Below are positions 8,171 to 16,700 of a DNA stretch of 64,000 bases, one piece after another. Source of the stretch: RUG563 sp045590215 (GTDB lineage: Bacteria > Bacillota > Clostridia > Christensenellales > Aristaeellaceae); assembly GCA_045590215.1 (NCBI GenBank), contig JAZNQO010000026.1, positions 215,341 to 279,340 on the forward strand. Reading direction: 5' to 3'. The first letter of the stretch is position 1, and each line of letters starts with the position of its first letter. Position numbers and translations under genes: made by a program. The notes below the pieces were generated by a model. The model was given only the letters and a program-made list of their open reading frames with translations. It made no database searches and was not told where the DNA came from.

Positions 8171-8808
8171 GTGAAGAAAAACTCCGTTTGGGGAAAGTGG
8201 TTTCCAACGGTATCATCACCGAAAACCCCACCTTCCGTCTGGTGCTGGGTACCTGCCCCACCCTTGCCGTCACCACAAGTGCCATAAATGGCCTTGGCAT
8301 GGGTGCTGCGGCTACGTTCGTGCTCATCTGCTCCAATTTAGTGATTTCCCTGCTGCGCAATTTCATCCCCGATAAGGTGCGTATTCCTGCGTTTATCGTG
8401 GTCATCTGCACGTTCGTTACCATGGTGCAGCTTTTGATGCAGGCCTTCATTCCTTCCCTGTATGATGCCCTCGGCATCTTCATTCCCCTCATTGTGGTAA
8501 ACTGCATCATTCTGGCCCGTGCGGAAGCCTTTGCCAGCAAGAACGGCCCTGTTGCTTCCGTGTGCGACGGCCTTGGCATGGGGCTTGGCTTCACGCTGGC
8601 TCTGGTGATTCTTGGCTCCATCCGTGAGCTGATCGGCAATGGCAGCATCTTCGGCATGAATGTGCTGGGTGCATCCTATGAGCCCATGCTGCTGATCGTG
8701 CTGGCTTCCGGCGGCTTCCTCACGTACGGCCTGATGCTGGGGCTTTTCAATCTGTTAGTCAAAAAGCTGGAACAAAAGAAATCCCGGAAGGAGGCTGACC
8801 TGGCATGA
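8167..8808 (+). CDS. rnfE: Rnf complex subunit E
   Basis: A 213-residue membrane protein homologous to NqrD, with six helices. The family signature NPTFRLVLGTCPTLAVTTSA contains the Cys that, with its partner in RnfA, helps hold an iron-sulfur site within the membrane. Further signatures are YDALGIFIPLIVVNCIILARAEAFAS and the GLGFTLALVILGSIREL loop. It overlaps rnfD and rnfA by ATGA. Confidence 0.95.
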   Translation: MSEEKLRLGKVVSNGIITENPTFRLVLGTCPTLAVTTSAINGLGMGAAATFVLICSNLVISLLRNFIPDKVRIPAFIVVICTFVTMVQLLMQAFIPSLYDALGIFIPLIVVNCIILARAEAFASKNGPVASVCDGLGMGLGFTLALVILGSIRELIGNGSIFGMNVLGASYEPMLLIVLASGGFLTYGLMLGLFNLLVKKLEQKKSRKEADLA

Positions 8809-9389
8809 CGGAAATTATGAGCATCCTGCTTTTCTTTGTCAGCTGCGTTCTGACGAATAACTTCATCTTCTCCCGGTTTCTTGGCTGCTGCCCCTTCCTT
8901 GGCGTGAGCAATAAGGTGGAGACCAGCGTTTCCATGGGGCTTGCCGTAACTTTCGTGATGACAATCGCTTCCCTCTTTTGTTACATGATTTACAATTGGC
9001 TGCTGATTCCGCTGAACATCACCTTCATGAGCACCATTGCTTTCATCCTGGTAATTGCTGCTCTGGTTCAGTTCGTAGAAATGTTCCTGAAAAAATCCAG
9101 CCCCACGCTGTATGGTGCCCTCGGCATTTATCTGCCCCTCATCACCACCAACTGCGCCGTGCTGGGCGTTGCCACGCTGAACATGAATAACGGCTATAAC
9201 CTGCTCTATTCCGTGCTCAACGGCACTTTCTCCGCCCTTGGCTTCACGCTGGCTATCGTGCTGATGGCAGGCGTCCGGGAGCGTCTGGAAAGCAGCCATA
9301 TCCCCGATTGCATGAAAGGCTTCCCCATCACGCTGGTTTCCGCAGGGCTCATGGCTGTTGCCTTCATGGGCTTCAGCGGCTTGGTATAA
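8805..9389 (+). CDS. rnfA: Rnf complex subunit A
   Basis: A 194-residue membrane protein homologous to NqrE and an inverted-topology paralogue of RnfE. Signatures are VSCVLTNNFIFSRFLGCCPFLGVSN, YGALGIYLPLITTNCAVLG and LGFTLAIVLMAGVRERLE. The Cys pair FLGCCPF and the TTNC cysteine match the metal-site residues of the family. It overlaps rnfE by four bases and lies 15 bases before rnfB. Confidence 0.95.
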   Translation: MTEIMSILLFFVSCVLTNNFIFSRFLGCCPFLGVSNKVETSVSMGLAVTFVMTIASLFCYMIYNWLLIPLNITFMSTIAFILVIAALVQFVEMFLKKSSPTLYGALGIYLPLITTNCAVLGVATLNMNNGYNLLYSVLNGTFSALGFTLAIVLMAGVRERLESSHIPDCMKGFPITLVSAGLMAVAFMGFSGLV

Positions 9390-9404
9390 AGGAGGGAAAG
9401 CAAG

Positions 9405-10190
9405 ATGATCATTTTATATGCCGGATTATTGCTGGGTGCGTTAGGGCTGATTTTCGGCGGCGTGCTCACCTTTGCCTCCAAGAAGTTCCATGTGGATGTG
9501 GATGAGCGCGTGGGACAAATCAAGGATTGCCTCGGCGGTGCCAATTGCGGTGCTTGCGGCTATGCCGGGTGCGATGCCTTTGCCCAGGCCGTGGTGGACG
9601 GCAAGGCTCCTGTCAATGGCTGTGCGCCTGCCGGTGCCAAGGGCATTGAAAAAATCAGCCGCATCATGGGCGTGGAAGCCCCGGAAGGTGAACGGTTGGT
9701 GGCTCGTGTGCTCTGTCAGGGCGAAAAGGGCATTGCCATGGATCGCTATGAGTATGACGGGTATAAGAGTTGTGCTGTGGCTGCTTCTTTGGCCGGCGGC
9801 CCCAAGGCCTGCCGCTTCTCCTGCATCGGCCTTGGCGATTGTCAGGATAAGTGCAAATTTGACGCTATCAAAATGGAAAACGGTATTGCCAATATTGACC
9901 CCGATAAGTGCACCGCCTGCGGTGTGTGCGTAAAGGCTTGCCCCCGCAACGTCATTTCTCTGATGCCTGTATCCCAGTCCGTCATCGTGCGCTGCCGCAA
10001 TACGGATACTGCCCGTGCTGCCCGTGCTGTGTGCATGGATGCCTGCATCGGATGCGGCCGCTGCAAGAAGGAATGCAAGTATGAAGCCATCGTTGTGGAA
10101 AACGGCTTGGCGCATATCATCAATGATAAATGCACTCGCTGCGGCGAATGTGCTGCCGTTTGCCCCTGCAAATGTATCATAATTGAATAA
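9405..10190 (+). CDS. rnfB: Rnf complex subunit B (ferredoxin-oxidising, multi-cluster)
   Basis: The subunit that accepts electrons from reduced ferredoxin. The 261-residue product has an N-terminal membrane anchor (residues 2-24) and an Fe-S domain with Cys42, Cys48, Cys51, Cys56 and Cys73. Four further cysteine groups follow (CRFSCIGLGDCQDKC, CTACGVCVKACPRN, CIGCGRCKKECKYEA, CTRCGECAAVCPCKC). That is more clusters than proteobacterial RnfB and in line with acetogen and clostridial forms. A strong AAGGAGG precedes the ATG. It is the last gene of the operon, with a terminator 53 bases downstream. Confidence 0.95.
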   Translation: MIILYAGLLLGALGLIFGGVLTFASKKFHVDVDERVGQIKDCLGGANCGACGYAGCDAFAQAVVDGKAPVNGCAPAGAKGIEKISRIMGVEAPEGERLVARVLCQGEKGIAMDRYEYDGYKSCAVAASLAGGPKACRFSCIGLGDCQDKCKFDAIKMENGIANIDPDKCTACGVCVKACPRNVISLMPVSQSVIVRCRNTDTARAARAVCMDACIGCGRCKKECKYEAIVVENGLAHIINDKCTRCGECAAVCPCKCIIIE

Positions 10191-10244
10191 ATGAGTGACA
10201 TTTTCTGCTACACAGCAGGAAAAACGCATTTCTTACAGAATGAA

Positions 10245-10280
10245 ACAGAGCGATGTTTTGCCCATCGCTCTGTTTTATTT
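10245..10280 (+). terminator. Terminator of the rnf operon
   Basis: An 11-bp perfect stem (10245-10255 with 10263-10273), seven-base loop, followed by TTTTATTTT. Confidence 0.9.
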
Positions 10281-10301
10281 TGATTGGATTGGAGAAGGTT
10301 C

Positions 10302-11138
10302 ATGAACACTTATGAAAACCTGACACTTGATCAGGAAAGAGCCCTTTATGGCATTCATCATGCCGGGGTGAAAAACTGCTTATTCGACGGCCCTGCCGAC
10401 GGTGAATCCGCCCTGAAAGAAACCCATCATCTGCATATTGAAAACTGCGATTTTCACCTGCGCTATCCTCTCTGGCATATGGCGGATTCTACCATGGTCA
10501 ACTGCCGCATGACGAGCACCTGCCGGGCTGCCCTTTGGTACGATCAGGGTGTTGAGATTCACAAATGCTCTTTGGGCGGCACCAAGGCCGTCCGGGAATG
10601 TGATGACACCGTCATTACCGATACCGATATCCATTCCTCGGAATTTGGCTGGTATTGCCGGGGGCTCACCATGCAGCACTGCGATTTGTCGTCCGAATAT
10701 CCATTCCTGAACAGCAGCCATATGCTCTTTGAACAGTTCACCATGACTGCCAAATATTCTTTCCAGTATTGCACCGATACCATCATCCGCCATTCTCATC
10801 TGAAAACAAAAGACGCCTTCTGGCACAGCAAGAACATCCGGGTGGAAGACAGCATCGTCCAAGGGGAATACCTTGGCTGGTATTCCGAAAACCTCCATCT
10901 TATCCGCTGCAAAATCATCGGCACCCAGCCTCTTTGCTATTGCAAAAATCTGGTGCTGGAGGATTGTGAAATGGTGGATGCGGATTTGTGCTTTGAAAGA
11001 AGCTCGGTGCAAGCCACCATCAAAGGCAGCCTCATCAGCGTCAAAAATCCCTTGGCTGGCAGCCGTATCGTGGCAGACCAAATCGGCGAAATCATTCAGG
11101 AAGAAGGCTTCGAGGACGCAGTCATCCAAACCCGATAA
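10302..11138 (+). CDS. DUF3737 family right-handed beta-helix protein
   Basis: A 278-residue protein made of short repeating strands with recurrent small-polar-Cys steps (HHLHIENCDFH, STMVNCRM, GVEIHKCSLGG, LTMQHCDLSS, LHLIRCKIIG, LVLEDCEMVD). This is the pattern of a right-handed parallel beta-helix. The overall sequence matches my memory of DUF3737, a cytoplasmic family of unknown function in anaerobic gut bacteria. There is no signal peptide. The ATG at 10302 has GGAGAAGG seven bases upstream. There is little room for a promoter between the rnf terminator and this gene, so read-through may contribute. Confidence 0.85.
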   Translation: MNTYENLTLDQERALYGIHHAGVKNCLFDGPADGESALKETHHLHIENCDFHLRYPLWHMADSTMVNCRMTSTCRAALWYDQGVEIHKCSLGGTKAVRECDDTVITDTDIHSSEFGWYCRGLTMQHCDLSSEYPFLNSSHMLFEQFTMTAKYSFQYCTDTIIRHSHLKTKDAFWHSKNIRVEDSIVQGEYLGWYSENLHLIRCKIIGTQPLCYCKNLVLEDCEMVDADLCFERSSVQATIKGSLISVKNPLAGSRIVADQIGEIIQEEGFEDAVIQTR

Positions 11139-11156
11139 GCTATATATTCCCCATAC

Positions 11157-11204
11157 AAAACGGCTTCTCTGCTTCGTGTCAGGCATCGAGAAGCCGTTTT
11201 TTTC
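11157..11204 (+). terminator. Terminator after the DUF3737 gene
   Basis: A 13-bp stem (11157-11169 with 11188-11200), an 18-base loop and a run of seven T. Confidence 0.88.
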
Positions 11205-11232
11205 GTCAATTTTATAAGATTCTGTTACAAAA

Positions 11233-11241
11233 TTTGTCGAA
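11233..11241 (+). promoter_or_regulatory. Candidate Spo0A-binding site (0A box)
   Basis: TTTGTCGAA matches the published Bacillus 0A-box consensus TTTGTCRAA at all nine positions. It is centred about 30 bases upstream of the -35 hexamer of spo0A, which suggests self-regulation. Confidence 0.55.
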
Positions 11242-11266
11242 AGTTATTCTTTTGGTTTAATTTTTA

Positions 11267-11294
11267 TTGATATTTTTATTCTTTTATTTATAAT
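11267..11294 (+). promoter_or_regulatory. Promoter of spo0A
   Basis: TTGATA (11267-11272) and TATAAT (11289-11294) with a 16-base spacer in an AT-rich region. A start near 11301 gives a leader of about 90 bases. I did not find a convincing sigma-H promoter. Confidence 0.55.
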
Positions 11295-11389
11295 TTTTAC
11301 CATAGATGGATGAATTTGTTTCACCTTATCTTAGCGAGCGGAATCTTGTTGGATTCCCTCAATCCATGCAGAAAGGACTGAGTTCCATT

Positions 11390-12160
11390 ATGGCCCAACT
11401 GAAGGTGGCAATCATTGACGACAACGCAGAAATACGAGAGCAATTAGCACATTTTTTGAAAGAGGAAAGAAGCATTTCCGTTATCGGTGAAGCAGATAAT
11501 GGGCTGGACGCCGTCACGCTGATCCGGGAACAGCGTCCTGACCTCATTCTTCTTGATATGATTATGCCCGGCATGGACGGCTTTGGTGTTTTGCAGCATA
11601 TTCAAACCCTGCCCAAAGATCGGCGTCCCCATGTGATTGCCATCACAGCCCTTGGCCGGGACGATTTCATTCGCCGTGCCATTGCCCTTGGCGTGTCTTA
11701 TTATATGGTCAAGCCCATCGAGCTCAATACCCTCATGGATCGCATCCGTGATGTGATTCGCCTGTCTGATCAGCCGTCTTCTCCCCTTCCCCTTCTGCCC
11801 TTGCCCGGCTCCACCATGGAAGACAAACTCTCCAACATCTTCCTCTCCATCGGCATCCCGGCACATATCAAGGGCTATCAATTCCTGCGTGAAGCGGTGA
11901 AGCTGGTGGTGGAAGACCATACCCTCATCGGAGCCATCACCAAGGAGCTTTACCCTGCCATCGCTCACCGCTTTGCCACCACACCTTCCAAAGTGGAGCG
12001 TGCCATCCGCCACGCCATCGAAGTGGCGTGGAACAGAGGCCGTGTGGACGTGCTGAACAAAGCCTTCGGCTGCACCGTGGCCCTTCCCGGCGAAAAGCCC
12101 ACCAATGGGGAATTTATTGCCCTGCTTGCTGATAAACTGGCGGCAGATAAAATCGCTTGA
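11390..12160 (+). CDS. spo0A: Sporulation master response regulator Spo0A
   Basis: Phosphorelay-activated transcription factor that commits the cell to sporulation. From the ATG at 11390 the protein has 256 residues. The receiver domain has Asp10/Asp11, phospho-acceptor Asp56 in LILLDMIMPGMDG, Thr86 and Lys108, the same numbering as Bacillus subtilis. A short linker is followed by the Spo0A-only DNA-binding domain with GIPAHIKGYQFLREAVKLV and ITKELYPAIAHRF, and its recognition helix in SKVERAIRHAIEVAWNRG. An in-frame ATG at 11366 is an alternative start. The usual neighbour spoIVB is absent. A terminator follows. Confidence 0.97.
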   Translation: MAQLKVAIIDDNAEIREQLAHFLKEERSISVIGEADNGLDAVTLIREQRPDLILLDMIMPGMDGFGVLQHIQTLPKDRRPHVIAITALGRDDFIRRAIALGVSYYMVKPIELNTLMDRIRDVIRLSDQPSSPLPLLPLPGSTMEDKLSNIFLSIGIPAHIKGYQFLREAVKLVVEDHTLIGAITKELYPAIAHRFATTPSKVERAIRHAIEVAWNRGRVDVLNKAFGCTVALPGEKPTNGEFIALLADKLAADKIA

Positions 12161-12182
12161 AATTATTTGAGAACCAAACGAA

Positions 12183-12226
12183 AAGCGTCTCCTGAAACGA
12201 AAAGCTTCAGAAGACGCTTGATTTTT
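12183..12226 (+). terminator. Terminator of spo0A
   Basis: Arms AAGCGTCT and AGACGCTT (12183-12190, 12212-12219) enclose an inner CTGAA/TTCAG pairing. ATTTTT follows. It may also limit minus-strand transcription from the beta-galactosidase gene, which ends at 12225. Confidence 0.85.
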
Positions 12227-15206
12227 ATAACGCCCGGTTTGCACCGTCCACCGATAACCCTTGCGCATCGAAAGGCAGGAAGGAGAAGCGGAACGCTGTT
12301 TCTTCTTTCAGATACAGCCGCAGGTTTTCTTCCGGTTCCGGGCCGCAGGAATTGCTGCCCAGAGGCCCCATGCGCCCATCCAACAGCAGCGTAATCTTTT
12401 CATCTCGTCCCAGCTCATAAGTGTGCTGGGCAGATGTCAGCATTTCCGGCGTATAGTGATGGGCACTGAAGCTGAACCTTTCCCCTTTCACCATCAGCCC
12501 CAAACCTTGCGAATTCAACAGCACCGCAAATTCCGTATCTTCGTGGCTTCCGTTCTCTTGCGGACGCACATAGGGCTCGTGGGTTTCATCCACCGTCATT
12601 TCAAAGCGGCCGATCAGGGCTCCCGTCTTCTTGTCGGGATAGCTCTCCATGGGACCTCTGCCCTGCCAGATGAGCCGGTCAAAGCTGCCGTCAATGCCCA
12701 TTCGCACGCCCAGTCTGGGCAGATATTCTGCAATTTCTTTCAGCGGCAGATAGGCAATATCCAATTGAATTGCCCCGTCCCCGGTGATTGAGTACTTTTG
12801 CGTCACCCGGAAAAGCGGCGGCGTGGTCTTCTGGCCGTAAACGCCGGAAATCGTCACTTCTGCGCCGTTATCCGTTTCCCTTGCCTCCAGCATATCGTTT
12901 CGGCAAAGCAGCCTGTTCAGGCCCATTCTGTCCCATTTGCCGCCAATCCCGGCAAAACCGTTGTCGTTATCCGTAGGCGCACGCCAGAAATTGGCTTTCA
13001 AGCCCTCCGCCATGATCTCCTTCCCCTGATAGGAAAGGCTCCGCAGGCCTTCCCGGTCAAAGGAAGCCACACTGTCTCCTGCCTTCACCTGCCATCCAAA
13101 GGGCACTTTTTCCATGCTCACAGGCTTTCTCGGCAAAAGGATTTTCTTCTCTTCTTTGCCCTTTTCCAGCACAATCTGATCCACCGCAACCACATGGCCG
13201 CTCTTGGCCCATAAGGTATCCTGCTTGAGCGTAAAGACGAAGTTCAGCACGGCTCCCTTTTCATATGCACCAAGCTGCAGCTGCACTTCTTCTTTTTCTC
13301 CGGCAGCACCAGAAAGCTCCAAATCCTCCTGCTGCAAAACGTCTTTCCCCTTTACCAGCTGCCAATGACAACGGAAGAAGGAAAGCGGAGCAAAATCCAT
13401 CGTGTTCCAAAGGGAAATAAGCCCCTTCTCTTCATCCAGCATGGTAACACGCACAGGCCGCAGCACATGCTTGTATTCCATCAGCCCTGTATGGGGCGTC
13501 CTGTCCGGATACACAAGGGCATCCACGCAGAAGCAGCTGTCATGAGGCCATTCGCCAAAATCGCCGCCGTAAGCAAAATACGGTTGACCGTCTTTTTCCT
13601 GCAAAATGCCGTGATCTGCCCATTCCCAGACGCAGCCGCCCATCATCCGTTCGTTGGCGTACATCAATTGCCAATAGCTTTCCAAGCCGCCGGGTCCGTT
13701 GCCCATGGCATGGCAATATTCACACAGAAAGAAGGGGCGATGCGGGAATTTTTCCGTTTTTTCCTTCATCCCATCCAGCCATTCATACATCCAGCTGCTC
13801 ACTTCGCTGGTGACAGCTTCCCTGTCCCCTTCATAATGGATGGGCAAATCGTCTATCTTCCGCATGGCCTCTGCCATGGCCACATGATTGCAGCCATAGC
13901 CTGCCTCATTGCCCAAGGACCACATAATCACGCAAGGATGATTTCTGTCCCGTTCAATCATCCTGGTGCCCCGGCTAACAAACTGCTTTTCCCATTTGGG
14001 GTCTCTGGCGATCAGGCTGTAATCCTCAAATTCCACCACGCCGTGACATTCCAAATCCGTTTCGTCCACCACATACAGGCCGTATTCATCACACAGCTCC
14101 AGAAACCTTGGGTCGTTGGGGTAATGGCTGGTGCGGACGGTGTTGATATTATGCTGTTTCATCAGCTGAATATCCTTCACCATTTCGTTCACCGGCGTAT
14201 AGAACCCCAGCACGGGGTGGGTATCGTGGCGGTTGACGCCCTTGCATTTGATGTTTTTGCCGTTTACATAGAAAATACCGTTCTTGATTTCCACCTTTTT
14301 GAAGCCGATTTTTTGTTTTTCCCATTGCCCGTCCACGGAAACCAGCAGCGTATAGAGGTTCGGCATTTCTGCACTCCATTTTTTCACATGCTGCACTTTT
14401 CCGCTGCAAATGCCTTCCCCGTTTTCGATAGCAATTGTCCCTTCTGCAACAGCGTTTTTGCCGTCCAGCAAACGGAACGAAACTTCCTTGACCCCCTGTG
14501 CATTTACCTGCAACGTAAACAAGCCGTCCTGGAAATCTTCGGAAAGGGTTGTTTTCATCACGATGTTTTTAATCCGCTTTTCGCCAAAGGAAATCAGGCT
14601 CACATCCCGGAAAATGCCGCAATGCCGCCACATATCCTGATCTTCCAGATACGTGCCGTCGGAATACTGCAAAACAACCACTTTCAGCCGGTTTTCGCCA
14701 TCCTCAAGGGCATCTGTAATATCAAATTCGCTGCAAAGATGGGGGCATTTGGCAAAACCCACCAGCGTTTCGTTTACATAAGCATAATAACAGCTGGAAA
14801 CGCCGTCAAAGCGCAGGATGGTTTTCCTGCCTTGGAAGCTCTCCGGCAGCACAAACGTCCTTTCATACACCCCCACCCTCGTTTCATCCGGCACAAAGGG
14901 CGGATCGTAAGGAATGGGAAAGCGAACGTTGGTATACTGGGGCTTATCATACCCCTGCAGTTGCCAAACGCCGGGCACCTGAATCTTGCCCTTTTCTCCT
15001 TCTCCCTGATCCCCGGAAAGCTCCTTTACTTCTTTCCAAGATTGATAAAAGGTGAAATCCCATGTGCCGTTCAAAAGATAAAAGTGAGGCGAAAGAGCCC
15101 TTTCCCCAAGGAGAGCCCTCTCTTCATCCGGGTATGGCACGATGGTCGTCCGCATGGGCAGGCGATATAAATCGGTACAATTCAAATCCTGAAATTCGTA
15201 ACGCAT
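12225..15206 (-). CDS. Beta-galactosidase, GH2 family (LacZ type)
   Basis: Cleaves terminal beta-galactosides. The 993-residue protein has the full LacZ layout: N-terminal jelly roll (MRYEFQDLNCTDLYR..LLNGTWDF), Ig-like domains, TIM barrel and C-terminal small chain. The acid/base Glu is in SLGNEAGYG (about residue 432) and the nucleophile Glu in FFLCEYCHAMGNG (about 496). GVNRHDTHPVLG and VRTSHYPND are family signatures. There is no signal peptide, so it is cytoplasmic. The ATG at 15206 has GGAGGAAA upstream; a longer in-frame reading lacks such a site. It appears monocistronic. Confidence 0.93.
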   Translation of the reverse strand: MRYEFQDLNCTDLYRLPMRTTIVPYPDEERALLGERALSPHFYLLNGTWDFTFYQSWKEVKELSGDQGEGEKGKIQVPGVWQLQGYDKPQYTNVRFPIPYDPPFVPDETRVGVYERTFVLPESFQGRKTILRFDGVSSCYYAYVNETLVGFAKCPHLCSEFDITDALEDGENRLKVVVLQYSDGTYLEDQDMWRHCGIFRDVSLISFGEKRIKNIVMKTTLSEDFQDGLFTLQVNAQGVKEVSFRLLDGKNAVAEGTIAIENGEGICSGKVQHVKKWSAEMPNLYTLLVSVDGQWEKQKIGFKKVEIKNGIFYVNGKNIKCKGVNRHDTHPVLGFYTPVNEMVKDIQLMKQHNINTVRTSHYPNDPRFLELCDEYGLYVVDETDLECHGVVEFEDYSLIARDPKWEKQFVSRGTRMIERDRNHPCVIMWSLGNEAGYGCNHVAMAEAMRKIDDLPIHYEGDREAVTSEVSSWMYEWLDGMKEKTEKFPHRPFFLCEYCHAMGNGPGGLESYWQLMYANERMMGGCVWEWADHGILQEKDGQPYFAYGGDFGEWPHDSCFCVDALVYPDRTPHTGLMEYKHVLRPVRVTMLDEEKGLISLWNTMDFAPLSFFRCHWQLVKGKDVLQQEDLELSGAAGEKEEVQLQLGAYEKGAVLNFVFTLKQDTLWAKSGHVVAVDQIVLEKGKEEKKILLPRKPVSMEKVPFGWQVKAGDSVASFDREGLRSLSYQGKEIMAEGLKANFWRAPTDNDNGFAGIGGKWDRMGLNRLLCRNDMLEARETDNGAEVTISGVYGQKTTPPLFRVTQKYSITGDGAIQLDIAYLPLKEIAEYLPRLGVRMGIDGSFDRLIWQGRGPMESYPDKKTGALIGRFEMTVDETHEPYVRPQENGSHEDTEFAVLLNSQGLGLMVKGERFSFSAHHYTPEMLTSAQHTYELGRDEKITLLLDGRMGPLGSNSCGPEPEENLRLYLKEETAFRFSFLPFDAQGLSVDGANRAL

Positions 15207-15237
15207 AAAAAGTTTCCTCCGTATGCTTTTTTCTTTT

Positions 15238-15266
15238 ATTTTATCATATGTTCGCACATTTTGAAA
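15238..15266 (-). promoter_or_regulatory. Promoter of the beta-galactosidase gene
   Basis: Minus strand TTTCAA (15266-15261) and TAAAAT (15243-15238) with a 17-base spacer. The -35 match is weak. Confidence 0.45.
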
Positions 15267-15276
15267 GCATTCTCCA

Positions 15277-15307
15277 TAAAAAAGAACCCGATTTTTCATC
15301 AGGTTCT
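15277..15307 (-). terminator. Terminator of argH
   Basis: AGAACC/GGTTCT arms extended by a GAT/ATC pairing, with a T run on the minus strand, just after the argH stop at 15316. Confidence 0.75.
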
Positions 15308-15315
15308 TCTGTTCA

Positions 15316-16695
15316 TTATTCCACTGTTTCCAGCCATTTTTCGCCCAATTCCACAGCCATCAATACCCTTTCCGGTGCAGGGCCGCCAATCAGGTTTCTG
15401 GCAGAAACGCAGGTGTTCAGGGAAATGGCATCGTACACATCGTCTTCGAAAGCGTTGGAAAGCTGTTTCAGCTCCGCAAGGCTCATTTCGTCAATGGCGC
15501 AGCCCTTGGAAAGGCACAGGGCAACCAGCTGGCCCACGATGCTGTGGGCATCCCGGAAGGGCACACCCTTCTTCACCAGATAATCGGCGCAGTCGGTGGC
15601 ATTGGCAAAGCCGTCATTGGCACTCTTTTTCATATTTTCGGTGCGGAAGGTGGCACTGGCCAGCATTTCATGGAACACATGCAGGCACTTGACAATGGTA
15701 TCCCGTGCATCAAAGAAGCTTTCCTTATCTTCCTGCATATCCTTGTTATACGCCAGCGGAATGCCCTTCATGACCGTCAAAAGTGCCATCAGATCGCCGT
15801 ACACCCGGCCAGTTTTCCCCCGAATCAGCTCCGCCACGTCCGGGTTCTTTTTCTGGGGCATCATGGAAGAACCGGTGGAGAACCCATCGTCCATCACCAT
15901 GAAGCCAAATTCAAGGCTGCTCCAAAGCACACATTCCTCGCAGAAACGGGACAGGTGCATCATGCTGATGGAGGCAGCAGCCATGTATTCCAAAAGGAAA
16001 TCACGGTCGCTGACGCCATCTAAACTATTCATGGAAACGGCGGCAAAGCCCAGCTCCTTGGCGGTCAATTCCCTGTCCAAGGGGTAGGTGGTTCCGGCCA
16101 GTGCGCCGGAGCCAAGGGGCGACACATCCGCCGCCTTCTTGGCGTTTTGGAAGCGGATAATATCCCGCTTGAACATTTCAAAATACGCCAGCAGATGATG
16201 CCCCAGCGTCACGGGCTGGGCACGCTGCAAATGGGTGTAGCCGGGCATGACGTCCCCTGCGTGCTTCTTGGCCAGTTTCAGCAATGTTTCTTCCATTTCG
16301 CAAAGCAGTGCTATGGTTTCGTCGCAGCAGTCTTTCGCATACAGGTGCATATCCAAGGCCACCTGATCGTTCCGGCTGCGTCCGGTATGAAGCCGCTTTC
16401 CGGCATCGCCGATACGCTCGGTCAGCAGGCTTTCCACGTGCATGTGAATATCTTCGCTGCTGGCAGGAAAATCCACTTTGCCAGCCTTGATATCGTCCAG
16501 AATCGCAGCAAGGCCTTTTTGAATCGCCGCTTCGTCTTCTGCGGAAATAATGCCCTGCTTGCAAAGCATTTTGGCGTGGGCCATACTTCCCTTGATATCC
16601 TGCGCATACAGCCGCTTGTCAAAAGAAATGGAGGAATGGAAATCATCCATCAGCTGGCTGGTTTCTTTTTCAAATCGTCCGCCCCAAAGCTTCAT
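15316..16695 (-). CDS. argH: Argininosuccinate lyase
   Basis: Last step of arginine synthesis: argininosuccinate to arginine and fumarate. The 459-residue protein is of normal length. It has MKLWGGRF at the start, HTGRSRNDQVALD in the active site and the fumarase/aspartase superfamily loop GSSMMPQKKNPD with the catalytic Ser. AGGAGT precedes the ATG. It starts five bases after the stop of the phosphatase gene, so the two are cotranscribed. argG lies upstream beyond a terminator. Confidence 0.97.
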   Translation of the reverse strand: MKLWGGRFEKETSQLMDDFHSSISFDKRLYAQDIKGSMAHAKMLCKQGIISAEDEAAIQKGLAAILDDIKAGKVDFPASSEDIHMHVESLLTERIGDAGKRLHTGRSRNDQVALDMHLYAKDCCDETIALLCEMEETLLKLAKKHAGDVMPGYTHLQRAQPVTLGHHLLAYFEMFKRDIIRFQNAKKAADVSPLGSGALAGTTYPLDRELTAKELGFAAVSMNSLDGVSDRDFLLEYMAAASISMMHLSRFCEECVLWSSLEFGFMVMDDGFSTGSSMMPQKKNPDVAELIRGKTGRVYGDLMALLTVMKGIPLAYNKDMQEDKESFFDARDTIVKCLHVFHEMLASATFRTENMKKSANDGFANATDCADYLVKKGVPFRDAHSIVGQLVALCLSKGCAIDEMSLAELKQLSNAFEDDVYDAISLNTCVSARNLIGGPAPERVLMAVELGEKWLETVE

Positions 16696-16700
16696 GTTTC

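Noticed and set aside
13365..15170. A 601-codon open frame on the plus strand opposite the beta-galactosidase gene
   Set aside because: It mirrors the GH2 gene, has no ribosome site, and its product is His/Phe-rich with no family signature; the minus-strand gene has intact catalytic motifs.
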